DNA of 64,000 nt from Azospirillaceae bacterium (GTDB lineage Bacteria; Pseudomonadota; Alphaproteobacteria; Azospirillales; Azospirillaceae), in NCBI GenBank assembly GCA_028281465.1, contig JANQJV010000277.1:30124-94123 (forward strand), read 5' to 3'. Below are positions 15,001 through 30,000 of this stretch, piece by piece (position 1 is the first letter of the stretch; each line of letters starts with the position of its first letter). The notes beneath the pieces were generated by a model. That model was not told where the DNA came from and made no database searches. It worked only from the letters and a program-made list of their open reading frames with translations. Both the position numbers and the translations under genes were made by a program.

Positions 15001-18000
15001 ACCAGGCTGCTGGTCTGGTTGTCCAGCGAGAACGCCGTGACCGAAATGTCACCCCCGGCGCTGACGTTCAGTTCGCCTTTGTTGCCCTCCACCAGCATGG
15101 TGACACTGCCGCCCGCGACGATTTTGGGCGCATCGCCATAGATGGCCACACCGTCCGACGTGGTCACAGAGCCTCCCGCCGTCAGCTCGATGCGGGCGTC
15201 AGGGGTTTGATTGCCGGCGGCGGTGGTGCTGCCGTCGGTCACCTTGAGGTCACCGGAAATCACCAGATCGCCACCGGTATTGACAAAGATCCCGGCCGCC
15301 AGGCCGCTTTGCGCGACGTCGATGGAGATCGGATAGTCGGCCTTGAGGGCGAAGGTATAGTAATCCTTCTGGCCCATGCTGGTCGTGGTCTCCAAGTGAA
15401 CGGTTTTCTTGCGCAGCCAACCGCCGCCGGTGGTCCAGGATTCCTCCGCGAAGGTGTAGTTGACGAAATCGCTGTCATACTTGTTCTGGGAAGGACTATG
15501 CCACGACTCTGCTTCCGACGCCCCTAGAGTCTCGACATATTGCCACGTTTGGGCATCGGTGAAGTCGGCGTCCGGCAGCCTGACCGATGCGTTGGCGCCG
15601 ATATAGAGAAACACCTGGTTGTTGGTGACGTTAAGGACCTGGGTCACGTTGCTGACAAGGTCGACGGTCTCGTCGCTGATCCGCAGGTAACCTATCGCCG
15701 CCACCGCGCCGTCGGCATAAGAAGGGAGCAAAGCGCTGGCAGCGGCGATCAGTGCTTCCGATTCCAGCAACGGTTTCTCGTCACGAAATTCAACACTCCT
15801 TCTGACATAGCTGTCGTCGGCAACCAGAAAGTCCCAGTCGAAGCCAATCAGATTAAAGCTGTTCTTTTCGTACTTGCGGATTTCGACTTCTGTTTTTTCC
15901 TGACCTTCAGTCCAGACATAATAAAGCCCTTCGGTCGGATTATGAGAGATGCCCTCTGCGGTGCCAATTTCGTGCTCGACGGCGCTGCCCACCTGTTCGT
16001 AAGAGATCGACGGGACGCCGTCGACCACGACACTGGTGCCTTGGTAGTCGGTCTGCTCAACCTTGTCGTTTTTGACCGCGTACTCACTCCGCTTCAGCGT
16101 GCTGGTGTCGGTGATGATGATCTCGCCCGGGGTCTCATTGGTGCTGTCGATCCCCTCCAACACCAGCGTGTAGGTGCTGAGATTGTTGATCTCGATATGC
16201 GGGCTACCGTCGGCAACCACGAGTTTGCCGTTGCCGGTACTGAAAACCTGCCCGGTGAGATTGATCCGTCCCGCGGCCGGCGTGAGCTGTTCGACGACGA
16301 TCGCCTGGCGGGACGCGTCGAAATAGGAGGAGAACGGCACGTTCGGAGCACCGAAATCGACGCCCGCAATGGCGACGGCGGGATTGTTCTGCAGCGACTC
16401 AATGCTGTTGGCGCTGTCGCCCGCGGTCTGATCGAGGAAACTGACGCTGCGGGTGGGGGCGAAGCTCGCGTCGATGTTGAGGACGAGGTCGCTGACGCCG
16501 CTCTGAATGGTGCCGTTGATGTTGAGGTACTCGGCGGTGATGGTCACCGACCCCATGGCAAGGATGCGGGCTTCCGTCTCAATGCCGTGCCGAAGATCCG
16601 CCACCTGATCAAGCGATGTGAAGGCGACGTGACTGGGGTTGCCGTCTTCGTTGTACACCAGATTCCGCAACCGGGTGTAGTCGATGTACGTGCGCGGGTC
16701 CTTGACATGCTGCCAGCCCTCGATGTTGAGGTTGAAATCGCCGGCCGAAACGATGTCCACCGTGCTGGCGCGCAATTCGCCCGACACGTTGATATTGCCA
16801 CGCGTGTTGCGGATGGTGACGGCACCGTCCTCATTGACAATGCTGCCGACCGTATAGAGGTCCTGCGTGCCGGAGAATGCCGAAAGCCCCCCGAGGTCGT
16901 ATTGTGACGCCGGTAGAGAATCCTGCACAATTTGAATGGTGCTGGCCAACGCATCGCCACTGCTGTTGAGGGCGCCGTTGTTGAAGTAGACGCTGCCCGC
17001 CGCAAACGACACCAACTGCCCGTTCACCGGAACAATGCGGGTGGAGTCCTCGATCACCGCGTCGCCCACCCGCACGGAGAAGGGGGTGTTGTTGAAGATG
17101 TCGATGCGCGCGCCGGCGCGGGCGATCAGCCGATCGCCAATCAGCGGCACCAGAGCCTCTTCCGACGTCGAGGCCGCATCGATGAAAATCGAGCCGGGCG
17201 CGGCGGTGACGCCGGGCAGATCAAGGAATAGCTGGTCCAGTTCCTGACTGACCACCTCGACCGGACCGCTCGGTGTATCCACCGTCTCGATCAAACCCAG
17301 GGCATCCAGCGCGTCATTCACCTGGTCCAATTGCACCTGATAGCGGGCAATGGCCTCGGCGTTGTTGGCGTGGCTGGTCATCCAACCAACGATGGTTTCG
17401 CGCTGTTGCAGCAGCAAGTTTTGGACATTGGCGTAAGCGAGCGTGGGCGCTGCCACCTCGACCGGCTTGATGACGTAGAATTTGTCGGACAGGGCGGCGA
17501 CCAGCTCGGTCTGGTCGCTGATGGCGCTCATATCGATTGCGGCATACTCGTATTCGATACTGGAATCGAGGTTGAGCGCGGTCAGTTCGTCGGCGGTCAG
17601 CCGGGTGCCAATGCGGTCGACGTCGAACGGCACGTCCTGCTGTCCACCCTCGCCCGCCACCGATACCGGTAGGATGTGAATCAGCGTCTGATTGTTGAGC
17701 GCCGCCTCGACCTTGGCGTCGTCCAGCATCACCAAGGTATTGGTGCTGGTGACCACGGTGCGGTCATCAAGGGTGGAGCCATAGGGCACCAAGGACAACG
17801 ACAGCATGTTGCCTGCGGTCGTGCCGCGATCATCGCCGCCGAACCCTTCGACGGTGCGCAGGTAGGTGTTGGTCAGCGATTGCACCTTCGTGGTGCCCGC
17901 CAGGGTAATGGTGTTGCCTTCCGTGATCGTCAGGTCCGGATCGGGATTGACGACGTTGGGCAGCAGCGAGGCCATGGTGATTTCGGTGTTGGCGTAACCG

Positions 18001-21000
18001 TCCAGTATGTTGACGTTGCCGTCACGGTCGACACCGGCCAGCAGGTAAACGGTGTTTGCCTTGATCTTGGAATTGGTTGCGGTGATGCGGTTGTCGGCGT
18101 CGGCGAGACCGGTGGCGGTGGCGCCGCCGAACCCCGAGATCGCCGAGGCGGCGAACAGGTTGGCGCCGGGATTGACGTCGGAGATGCTGCGGGTGGTGAG
18201 ATAAAGGTCACCGCTTTCGTTTTCCAGCGTCGAGGCGCCGACGACAATGCCCGAGCGGGTATAGGCGGCGATCTCGGACTCCGCATACGAGATGCCGAAG
18301 CCGGAGACGCCTTCGACCTTCACATTGTCGAACGCCGTCACGTCGGTGAGCGCCGAGACGTCGAAACGCGCCGGTGTCGCCTTGCTGCCCAGTGCCCTGA
18401 GCGTGGCGCCGTCGCCGATGGTCACCCGAGCGCGGAAACGATCGCCCGCCGAGCCGAACTCGGTGGTGCTTTTGATGACCGAGACGTTCGCCAGACCGGC
18501 CGAGCCGGAATAGATGTTCTGTGCACCTTCGTTTGAGAAAACGCTCTTGAGGGCGACGTTGTTGGCGCCGATGCTGATGTTCTGCGCGTCGACCACCGCG
18601 CCGTCGCCGACCACCACGTCCGCGGTGCCGGTCAAGGTGTTGGTCACCGAAGCGCCGGTACCGGCAGCCAGGCCCAAACTGTGGGCGTCAGCCTTGGAAT
18701 CGACCGACTGGGTGTGCGAAGCCTGGAGATCGAAGCCGACGACGCTGACATTGGCGCCCTTGCCCACGGTGGCGGTCACGGCAAGATTGTCGACGACCTT
18801 GGCCTGAGTGCCGGCGGCGGCCAGTAACAGAGCACCGCTGCTGGCCTGGCTTTGCGCCAGCAGCGTGTCGGTCGCAATGGCGCCGATGCGCAGCGACGTG
18901 GCGGCCAGATTGGTGTTATCGCCGAGGCGGGCGTTCACGGCGCCGCCACCGGTGGTGGTCGCCATCGAAAGGCCGACGCTGACGCCCGTGCTGACCGACA
19001 AACCAATCGCGCTGGTGAGACCGTCGAGATCCGCTTCGGCGTCCACGACAACCGTGCCGACGACGGCGACGGTGGAGTTGTCGATGGCGGCCACGGTCGT
19101 CGGGGTGAGTGTCACCGTCGACACCGACCCCGATTCAGCGGCAGCAATCAGGCCGTAGGAAACGGCAGTGGCCAATCCCTTGGCTTCGGCGCTGGCGGAA
19201 CTGTCGGCCAGCACCGTCAGATCGCCCGCCACGTCGAGCCCGCTGTTGTTGATGATGGCGCTGGTGGCATCGATGACGCTGGCGGTTATGGCGACGCCGC
19301 CACCGGCGATCGTCGCGCCGAGGCTGAAACTGGCGGCTATGGCGGTCGCCGCCGCCCCGGCCGTGATGGTGGCGGTGTCGCGCGCGGTCACGCTCACGTC
19401 GCCGCTGTCGGTGGTCGAGACGGTCGCGCCATCGATGAGAGCCGCGACCGTATTGGCGATGATGTTTTCACCGAGAGCCAGACCGATGGACACCGAGCCG
19501 CCCAGCAGCCCAAACGAAGCCGCCACCGAGGCGGCGAGCGCGGTCGCGTCGATGGTCGATGACTCGTTGGCCGACACCGACACGTCGCCGGCAACGGTGA
19601 TGGCACCGCCGGCGGGCGTGGACACAATGGCGGCGCGCACGGTCACCGCCGAGGTGTTCCGGGCGCTGGTGCCGACGCCGGCAGCGGCCGCAGCGATCGC
19701 GCCGCCGCCAATGGCAACCGAACCGGCATCGACGTGGGCGTCGATGGTGTCATTGTCGGTGGCCGACACCGTCAGATCACCGCCGGCACCGACAGTGGAA
19801 CCGCTTATGTAGGCCAGGACCGCCGACAGAGGTTGACCATGGCTGGTGCCGCCAATGGTGTTCTCGGCGGTGGCCGACCCGATCGCGACCCCCACCCCGA
19901 CGGTACCGCCACCGATGCCGGCGGCCAACGAGGCGACCAGAGCATCGACGCTGGCGGTATTGGCGGCAGTCACCGACATCGCCCCATGTGTGGTCACGGC
20001 GCTGTCGGCGACATGGGCATCGGTGATGGTGTGGATGGTGTTTTCGGCGTCGGCCCCGGCGCCGGCAAAACCGACGCCGACGAACCCGACCCCCACCGAG
20101 GCCGACGCGGCGACGGCGGTGGCGTCGATGGTGGCCGCCTCGCTGGCGGCGACCGTCAGATCGCCACTGGTCGTGGTGACGCTGCCGGCGTCGTCAATGA
20201 TCGCCGAGACGGCATTGCTGATGGCATTGTTGGCCAGGCTGATCCCCACCGCCACGGCCACGCCGACGGTCCCGAAGCCGGCCGCCAGCGACGCGGTCCC
20301 GACGGTGGCGGCGATGGTGGAGGTGTCGGAGGCGGTGACGGCGATGGACCCGGCGGTGATGGTGCCGGTGCCGTCGCCTTCTATGGCGGCGCGGACAGTG
20401 ACCTCGATGGTGTTGTCGGCACCGGCTCCCGCTCCGGCCAGACCCACCCCGGCGACACCGCCGCCGGCGATCGCCACCGACCCCGCCTTCACCAAGGCAG
20501 AGATGCTCTGCTGCGCGGTCGCGGTCACCGCCAATGCCCCCGTCGCGGTGACGGAAGACGTCTTGACCGAAGCGTGCACCGGGGTGGCACTGCGCACCAG
20601 ATCAACCCGTTGCCACAGGTCACGGTTGGCGTAGTCTTGGGTCAGCAGGTAGTTGCCGTCGTCCTCGGCAGGTCTCGCAATGTCCGTGGTGCCGATGTAC
20701 CGGTAAACCTCGCCGGCGCGCACGCCGTTGAGGATTTTGACCGTCGTGCCGGTGGTGATCCTGGCTGGGTCCTGGTCGGTGGTGTAGTCGTAAGCCGTCG
20801 AGGGATCGACGCTCCAGCCGATGATGTTGCGAGCCAGCGATATGCCGATCGACGCGCCGACCCCGGCGACGCCGCCGCCGCCCGCACTGATCGACGCCGT
20901 GGCGATGGAGGCGTCGATGGTGGCGGCATTTCGAGCGTCAACCGTGACCACGCCGGCGCTGGTGAGCACACTGCCCTCGACCAGGGCGGTCGTGCCGCCT

Positions 21001-24000
21001 TGGATCAGGTTGCGGGCGTCGGCGCCGGCGCCGCTCAGCGCCACCCCGGCCACGCCACCCAGGCCGATACCCATGGCGGCCGCCGCCGCCGTGGCGGTGA
21101 TGGTTGCCTGCCTGTCGGCGGTCACCGTGATGGCACCGGTGGTGCTGGTCACCCCACTCCCGGCGTTCAGGATCGACGCTTCGACGGTGTTGGCGATCAC
21201 GTTTTCCGCCAAGGCGACGCCGACAGCCAACGACACACCGGCCACGCCTCCCAAGGCTGCCGACAGCGATGCCGCACCGGCGGCAGCGTCAATGGTCGCG
21301 GTATCCTTGGCACGGACGGTCACACTGGTGGCGCGGACACCGTCGCCGCCGCTGATCGAGGCTCGGGTTTGGCCACCGATCTTGTTGCGCACCGACACGC
21401 CCGAGCCACCAAGGCCGACGCCCGCGGTGCCGCCGGCGGCAATCGCCACGGACCCCGCCAGAACCACCGCCTCGATGCTCTGCGCCGAGACCGCCGAGAT
21501 GCTCAGCGCCCCTTGGACGTCGACCGCACTGTCCTTGACGTGGGCCTGCACTCCGGCTTGCGCCGCCGAGCCGTTTTCGTCATACCCTTGGAGATTCTCG
21601 GCCACGGCGGCGCCGATCGACGCTCCAACGCCCGCCGTCCCACCGACACCGGCCCCGACGGAGACGGCGAGGATGAGGGCTCTTATCGCCGCGGCGTCGG
21701 CAGCCGTCACCGTGACGGCGCCGCTGCCAGCAATCGTGCTGCCGTCCACCACCGCCGAGGTCGTCGTTAAAATGACGTTGCGGGCTTGGGCTCCGGCGCC
21801 GCTGACGCCGATGCCGGCGGTGCCGCCCAGCCCCAGGGCCAAGGACGCCGCCGCCGCCGTGGCGTCGATACTCGCCTTTTCGCTGGCTTGCACCGTCACG
21901 CCAGCGGTGCCCGCCGTCACACCCTGGCTCACGTCGACAATGCCGGCTTCGACATCGTGCGCGATGACGTTGGTCGCCAGGGCCACGCCGACGGATAGCG
22001 ACACGCCGGCGGTACCGCCGAGCGACGCCGCCAGCGAGGCAGCTCCGGCAAAAGCGGAAATGATCGACGTGTCCGTGGCCACCACACGGATCCCCGAGGC
22101 ACTGATCACACCACCGCCATCACCGTCGATCAGTGCTTCGATAAGACCACCGATACGGTTCTCCACCGACACGCCGGACCCGGACGCCGCCACCCCGACC
22201 GTGCCGCCGCCGGCCAGAGCCGCCGATCCGGCGAACACACCCGATTGGATGACCTGATTTGCCGTCGCCGAAACGCTCAGATTGCCGCTGGCGGTCACGC
22301 TCGACCCGGTCAGTTGCGCCTGCACGCCGGCACGCGTGCCGTCTCCAGGGTCTTGCTCGTTGATCAGATTGCGCGCCACGCTGACGCCGATCGACACGCC
22401 GACACCGGTGGTTCCGCCCGCGCCCAGAGAGGCCGAAGCCGCCACCACCAAGGCATTGATCGTCGTGGTGGCCGACGCGTCGATCGTCAACGACTGCGCC
22501 GTGACCGAACTGTCGTCCACATGGGCCCGCGTCGCATTCTGAATGCTGTTGACGGCCACGGCGCCACCGCCGCTGACGGCCACGCCGGTGGTTCCCGCCA
22601 CGCCGACACCCAGCGACGCGGCGGAAGACAACGCATTGATGTTGCTGGTGGCGACGTCAATGCGGTTCGGGTCGGTGGCCGACAACCGGAGGGAATACGC
22701 CGACCCGTCTCCCGTCACCAGCATCCAGCCCTTGCCGGCTTCCAGAATCGACAGCTTCAATTCCGGCTGCACCAACGTCCAGTTACTGGTGTCGGTATAA
22801 TCTATGGCCGACAGATCCAGCGTGGCGGCATCGCCACGGTATTCATAGACGGCACCGCCCGTGCCGCCATTCGCATACCCGCGATCCAGCTTCACCCGTT
22901 CGCCGGTCTCGATGGCCGTGTCGCCCTCTGTGCTGAAATAAGTCCAGTCGACCCGCACGCTTTCGGCGCTGGGCAAAGTCTCGCCTTCGGCGGCGAAGAC
23001 ATCGGCCAGCGCCATCAGGGTGGCAAGATCGCCAGCCGCGTCCACCGTTGCCTCGTCGACCGACTCCGTGTCGCCGTTATCCGGATCGGCCACAGCGGCA
23101 TCATCGAGATCGGCCGCACTCACCCCGAGCTGGGTCCATGTCGTATTGAACAGCGGGCGTCCCTGGGAGACCGCCGTCACCGACACCGCACCAGTGCCAA
23201 CCACATCCGCCACATTGGCGATATGGGCATCGACCCGGGTGTCGATCGCGTTGAAGGCCAGAGACAAACCGATGGAGACCGACACGGCTGAAGAGCCGGC
23301 CAGCGACGCCGCCACCGAAGCAGCCCCTGCCACCGCGCCGATCCCCGAGCCGTCCTCGGCGCTGATCGTGATATCACTGCCGTGAAGCTGGCCGCCGCCG
23401 TCTACATAAGCCTGCACATCGCTGGCGATGCTGTTGTTCACGTAAACGCCAGCGACGCTGACCCCGACACCAGTTTTTGCACTGGCCGCCACACCGACGG
23501 CAAGCGCCTGAACCTTGGCCTGGATCGCGGACTCGCCGCTGGCGGACACGCGCACCGCGCCCGACGTGTCGACCGATGTCCCGGAAAGGTAGGCGTAAGT
23601 CTGTGCCGCATCCTTGGTCAGATCGACCTGGGTCCACAAGCTGGTGTCGTAGTAGTTGGCCGCCCCCAGTTCCGGGTCGGATTGGGTCGGACCGATATAG
23701 CGGTAAACGGCGCCGGCAAGCGGTCCGTCATCGACGCGCACCGTCTGGCCGGCGGTCAGGGTGGAAGGGGTGCTCGAGGACGTGTGGTCGGCGGACACGC
23801 TCTCCGACTCCCATCCGATGACGTTGCGCGCCACCGACAGGCCCAAGGCCACACCCGGCGAGGTCTTGCCGCTGATCGCCACAGACACCGCGGACGCCCG
23901 CACCAGCGCATTGATGTGCGAGGCATCGTCGGCACGGACGACGACGTCACCGCCGGTGGCCGATACCGTCCGGCCCTGGATGTAGGCGCTGGTCCTGCCG

Positions 24001-27000
24001 AGAATGCTGTTGAACGACAACACGCCGCCGCCGCTGACCGCGACGCCACCGTCTATGGACGCCGCCAGGCCGATGGAACTGGCACTCGCGGTCGCGTCGA
24101 TCACGGTGGTCCGGGTGGCGGCAACGCTCACGCCGCCCCCATCCGCGGTCACCGCCCCGCCGGCCGCCGACCCCGACGATGAGATATGGGCGGTAACGTC
24201 GTTGCGCACCCAGTTGCGCGCGGTCGTGATCCCGACGGCAACGCCGGTACCGCTGCCGACACCTGCACCAATGGCCGAAGAGCTGGTGCCGACCCAGGCC
24301 TCGATGATGTCGGAATCATCGGCGATCACGGAGATATCGCCGGCATGACTGCGCAGAGAGTTGTTCGCCGTCGTATCGGCCACATGCGCGTCGGTCTGGG
24401 TGCTCAGCCGGTTCAGGGCGACGACCGCGCCCACCGCAATGGTCTTGGAATCGCCGCCGGGAACCACCGACAAGCTGTGTGCGGAGGTTTCGATGTCGGC
24501 CTGAATCCGGTCATTCGAGACGGCCCGGACCGTGATGGCACCGGCGGCATCGACGTGCGTGTTCGCCATGACCGCCGTCACCGCAACCGGCGCCTCGTCG
24601 CCGATGCGTGTGCCAAACAGGGCGTCAAGGGTGTTGAACAGGGCGTTCTGAGATTCGAAACCGATGCTGTTGAAGGCCAGCGTCACACCGATCGAATATC
24701 CGTTCGATTCAATCTGGCTGCTGATCGTCGCCCGGATCTCGGCGGTGCTGTCGGCCAAGACCTGTACAGTGCCGGCATCGGTGGTGGTCAGGCTGCTCCC
24801 GGTCACACGCGCACCGGCGCTGGCCAGCACCATATTGGTTGCGATGACACCGTTGATCGCCAGCGACGTGCCGGAGCCGAAGGCGCTGCCGCCTTGCGAC
24901 GTCACCGTGCTCAGATCCTGAGCCACGATAGCGGCAGATTCCTCCACTTTGACCAGGATGTTGCCGGCCGCCTGAACCGCCGCCTGTTCGATGACGGCGG
25001 CGGCCGCTGCGCGCACATCGTTGCGCACCACCATGCCGCCGAAGCCCGGCGCCGACGCTTCGGTGAGGTTGAGTTTCAGCCCCGGCAGCGGATCGGTGGG
25101 GTCGGTGTCGGACAGAGCCACCCAACGGCTGCCATCCTCATAGTCTTCGGCCCCCAGGTCGACGCCTGTCTGGCGGCTGCCCACAAATTGGTAGAGATTC
25201 CCGGCCTGGCCCTGAACCCGCTTCCAAAGGCTGGTGTCGCTATAGTCCTGATCGTTTAGAATCACTGGACCATCGTCGGGATCGGTTGTGGATCCCACAT
25301 ACTCGTAGACGTCACCGGCAACACCGCCGCCGATATCGAACGCCAGCGCGACGCGATCGCCCGCCGCCAGGCTGTCGACGTCCTGGTTGGTGGAGTAGTC
25401 CACCTCGTCCAACTGAACGAGATCGCCGTAGGTCAGGTCGCGCACACCGGATCTGTCGGTGTAGTCCAACCCCATCGCCAAACGGGCCCAGGCGAGGACG
25501 ATGCCCAATCCGCCCGTGCTGCTGGTGAACGACGTCGACATCAGCTTGGTATTGGCCGTGATCGACGTATCGTCCTGTGCAAGCACGGTCACATCGCCGG
25601 CACCGACGGTCTCGCCGGCCCCCGCCGTGATGGTTTTTGGGGTGGTGGTGGAGGTGATCTCGGCGCGAACATCGGTGTTGACCAGATTGCTGGCGATGAT
25701 TGCGCCGAACGTCATCGTTTCGCCATCGTACACCGATGTGGAAACCGCCTCCGTTTCGTTTTTGATGGTGGACTTGATATAAGCCTTCGACTGAGCGGTG
25801 ACCGACACCGAGCCTGCCGCGATCACATCGGACTCCACGATCCGAGCGGTGACCGAGACCGGCGCCGCATCGCCGATGGCGCTGGTGCCGAGCAAGGTGT
25901 CCACCGTCTGGAACAGGAGATTCTGCGCTTCCCAACCAACGGTGTTGAACGACAGGGTCATTCCGACGGCTCTGCCACCGGAGATCAACGAGGCCAGGTT
26001 GCGCGACTCGATAAAGGCCGTATTCTGAGACCCCACCGTGACGTCACCGTTCCCGGTGGTCACCGAGCTGTCGGCGATCGAGGCGGTGGCGCTGCCCAAA
26101 ACCAGGTTGGTGGTGATGAAACCGCCATAGGCGTTGGATTCGCCGGTGCCGTAGCCGCTGCCGCTGGCCGCTTCCACGACACCGTCGGCAACCGCCTTGA
26201 TCGTGGCATCCTCAAGGGACGTGACGCTGACCGATGCGGCCTGGACGGTCGCATGGGCTATCCGGCTGACGACCGAACTGCGCACATCATTACGCACCAC
26301 CAGGCCGCCGGCCGTGGTCGCATCGGAATCGGCGGCATTGTACCCCTCAAGGAAGTACTTGCCAGCACTGACTTCCTTCCAGTATCCGATATCGCTGTAG
26401 TCGGTGTCGCTGAGATCGACCGCTTCCCCGTCCGGCCCCATGTACTCGTAGATGGCGCCTGCGGTCCCGCCGTTCTCGTAGTCGGCGGCCAACCTGACAC
26501 GGTCACCGAAGAACAGGTTTTGCGAACCGTCGTCGGTGTGATAGCCCGAGACCGGAGTCCACAACGCCGTGTCGGAATAGTTTGCGCTCGTAAGATCGAC
26601 CGACGCTTCGTCGCCGAGATATCGATAAAACAACCAGGACGGCGTACCGCCAATGATCGCCGCCACCGCCACGGTATCGCCGTAGTCGAGCGTGCGAACA
26701 CCGTCCGTCCGCCGGTAATCGGCAGCATAAACCGAAAGATCGGTGGTTTCGGCCGCGTTGAACAGATCGCGCACGGTGAACAGGCCGCCGTCGTTGGTGA
26801 CGCTTGCCGTAGAAACCAGCTTGGTATTCGCGTACACACCCGCTTTGTCGCTGGCGTCGACCGTGACGGCCCCGCCGGCGGTGATGGTGCCGGTTCCCTG
26901 GTCATAGTCGATAACGGCGCTGGCACTGCTGAAGACCATGTTGCTGGTCAGCAGCGCGCCCATGGCGCCGCCCGTGGCACCGAACAGTGCCGACGCTTCC

Positions 27001-30000
27001 GTCTCCGCCGTGTTGGAGATGGTGGCGTTCAATTGCGCGGCCGAATTCGCTCTGACCGTGATATCACCGGCGATATCCAACGCCGTGTTGGTGATGGTGG
27101 CCGTCACACTCGCCGTCTGGGGTGTGCCGATGCTCGTGGCCAGCAAGGTGTCAAGCGTCGCAAACAGAATAGTCTGCGACTGCCATCCCAAGGTGTTGAA
27201 CGCCAGGGTCGCAGCCACTGCCGTATCGCCGCTCGTCACGGAAGTGTTGATGTTGGCGTCGATCACCGAGGTGTTGGCCGCTGTGACCGCCAGACTGCCG
27301 GTGCCGTTAACGGTCACGTCCGAATTGGTCAGGGTGGCACGGGCGCTGGAAAGAACCAGATTGGTCGCGATGGTGGCGTTGGCGGCCAATGTTATGCCGG
27401 CGCCGAACAAACTCCCACCGGACGCCGAGGCCACGCCTTCCGCGCCAACTGAAATCTGTGCCGTTTCCTCCGCATGAACCCGCACCGCCCCGGATGCCAC
27501 CACCCTGGCGTTGGCGATATCGGCAACGGCACCGCTGCGCACGTCGTTGCGGGTGACCATGCCACCGGCGCCGATGGAATCGGACGCGGTGAGATTGCCC
27601 AGCGATAAGAACGCACTGCTGGGATTGTCACGGGTGACCCGCGTCCACCGCGTTACATCGCGATAATCTTCACCCGCCAGGTCGATCGTGGTGTCGTCGT
27701 CGCCAAGGAATTTGTACACCCCGCTGGCCACACCGCCGTTTTCGTATCCTGTGCCGATACGCACGGTTTCACCGCGCTCAACGGTTCTTATTCCCGAATT
27801 GGTGGTATAGCTGACGCCGTCGAGCACTTGATCGATCAGCGATCCCAGCAAGCTGGCCCCGCCGTCGTTGGTGGTCGAGGAGATCGCCTTCATCCCGATA
27901 TCGGCATCGATCCCCGCATCATCGGTCGCGCTCACCGTGACACTGCCCGCCGATACCGACCCTTGCTGCGTGCCGCTGTAGCGGATGAACGCCTCGGCGT
28001 CGGCATTCACCATGTTGGTGGCGACGACCCCGCTGACGGCCATACCGGTGGCGTTGATCAGGGCCGATGCCGCCGAGGTGGCGTCGTTGCTCACCGTCGC
28101 CATGATCTGCGCCGTGGAGGACGCCGTCACCGCCAACGCTCCGCCCACGTCCAGGGCCGTGTCGGTGATGGTGGCCGACACCTTGGCCGGCTGCGCGGTG
28201 CCGAAGCTGGTCCCCAGTAGCGCGTCGATGGTGTCGGTGATCAGGTTGCCGTCCGCCCAGCCGATACTGTTGAACGCCAGCGTCGCTCCGACGGCCTCTC
28301 CACCAGAGTTGATCACCGCCTGCGTCACGGCCGCCAGGCTAGACGTGTTCGCCGCCGACACCGTCACCGTGCCCGATGTCGTCAGGCTGCTGTTCGAGAC
28401 ATGCGCGTCCGCGGCACTCAGCACCGTGTTGGTGGCGATCATCCCGTTCACGGCCAGCGAAGTGCCCGAGCCAAAGGCGCTGCCCCCCGACGAGCTGGCC
28501 ATCGCGTCGGCGGTCGCGGTGATCGTCGCCATGGTATCGGCCGCCACGGTCACCGAACCCGCGGTCACCGCCGCGTTTTCGATGCTGGCCACCACTGCGC
28601 TGGTCACCGCATTGCGCACGACCAAACCGCCGATGGCCATGGAATCGGATTTGTCGATGTTCAGGCCTTGCGGGAACAGGCGCGCCACGTCCACGCGCTG
28701 CCAGTAGTCCTGATCCGTGTAGTCGGCCGACGAGAGATCGACCATCTCGTCGTCGCCCATGAACTTGTAGAGACCGCCACCCTCGCCCTTGTCGGGATCG
28801 TAGGTGTCGGAGAGCCTGACCACATCGCCGAACCGGACCCGTTGGCTCCCGTCGCCGGGCAGGAAATCTGCGCTCAGCGCGCTTTGCACGTCCTGCGCCA
28901 GTGTCCTCAGCACGTTGACGCCGCCATCGTTGGACGTCGTCGAGGCCGACACCAGCTTGACGTTGGCAAAGACCCCGGCATCGTCGCGAGCAGCCACCGT
29001 GACATTCCCGCCCGCCTGCACCGGCCCACCGTCGATCAAGGCGGTCGCCCGGCTGCTGACCAGGTTGCTGGTCAGAAGCCCGCTGGTCGACGCCCCCGAC
29101 GCCCCGAACAGCGCCGACGCCATCGACTCAGGGGCGTTGCTCGAGGTGGCGTTAAGCTGCGCCGCCGACTCCGCTTGCACCGTGATCCCGCCGGCGATGG
29201 TCAGCACCGTGTCCGTCACCGACGCCGTCACGCTAGCCGGCTGCTCGCTCACCAGATCGCCCCCCAGCAGCGCTCCCAGCGCCGATGCGAAGACGTTGGT
29301 GTTCTCGTATCCCAACGTGTTGAACGCCAGCGACACGCCCACGGCGGTATCGCCTGACGACACCGCGCTGTTCAGTGTCGCGTCGATCCCGGACGTGTTG
29401 GCTGCCGTCACCGCCAGTTTGCCGTCGCCGCTGGTCGTCACCGCAGACCGCGTCACCGTCGCGGAGGCTGTGGCCAGCACCGCGTTGGTGGCGATCACCC
29501 CCTGCGCCGCAAGCGTCACGCCGGTCCCGTAAGCGCTGCCTCCCGATGCCGACGCCAGCGCACTGACCAACGACAGCAATGCCACGGCCTCGTTCGCGGT
29601 CACCGTCACGTCACCCGATGCAACCACTTGGGCGTTGGTGATATGGGCGGTCACCCCGCTCTGCACGGCATTGCGCGTCACCATCCCGCCCATCGCCACG
29701 GAATTCGAGCCGGTCAGGTTACCCAGGCTGGGAATGACGTCGTTGGCGGTCTCCAAGCTCACGCGCGTCCACCGCGTCTGGTCCAGAAAATCTTCGGTCC
29801 CCAGATTGATCGAACCGCCTGACGTGCCGATGAACTTGTACACCCCGCCGACCGCACCGCCGTTTTCGTATCCTGTGCCGACACGCACGGTTTCGCCGTT
29901 GTCGACGGCTCTGGTTCCAGAGTTGGTGGTATAGCTGTAGTCGCCGATCGCCTGGTCGATCAGCGATCCCAGCAGGCTGAATCCGCCGTCGTTGGTGGTC

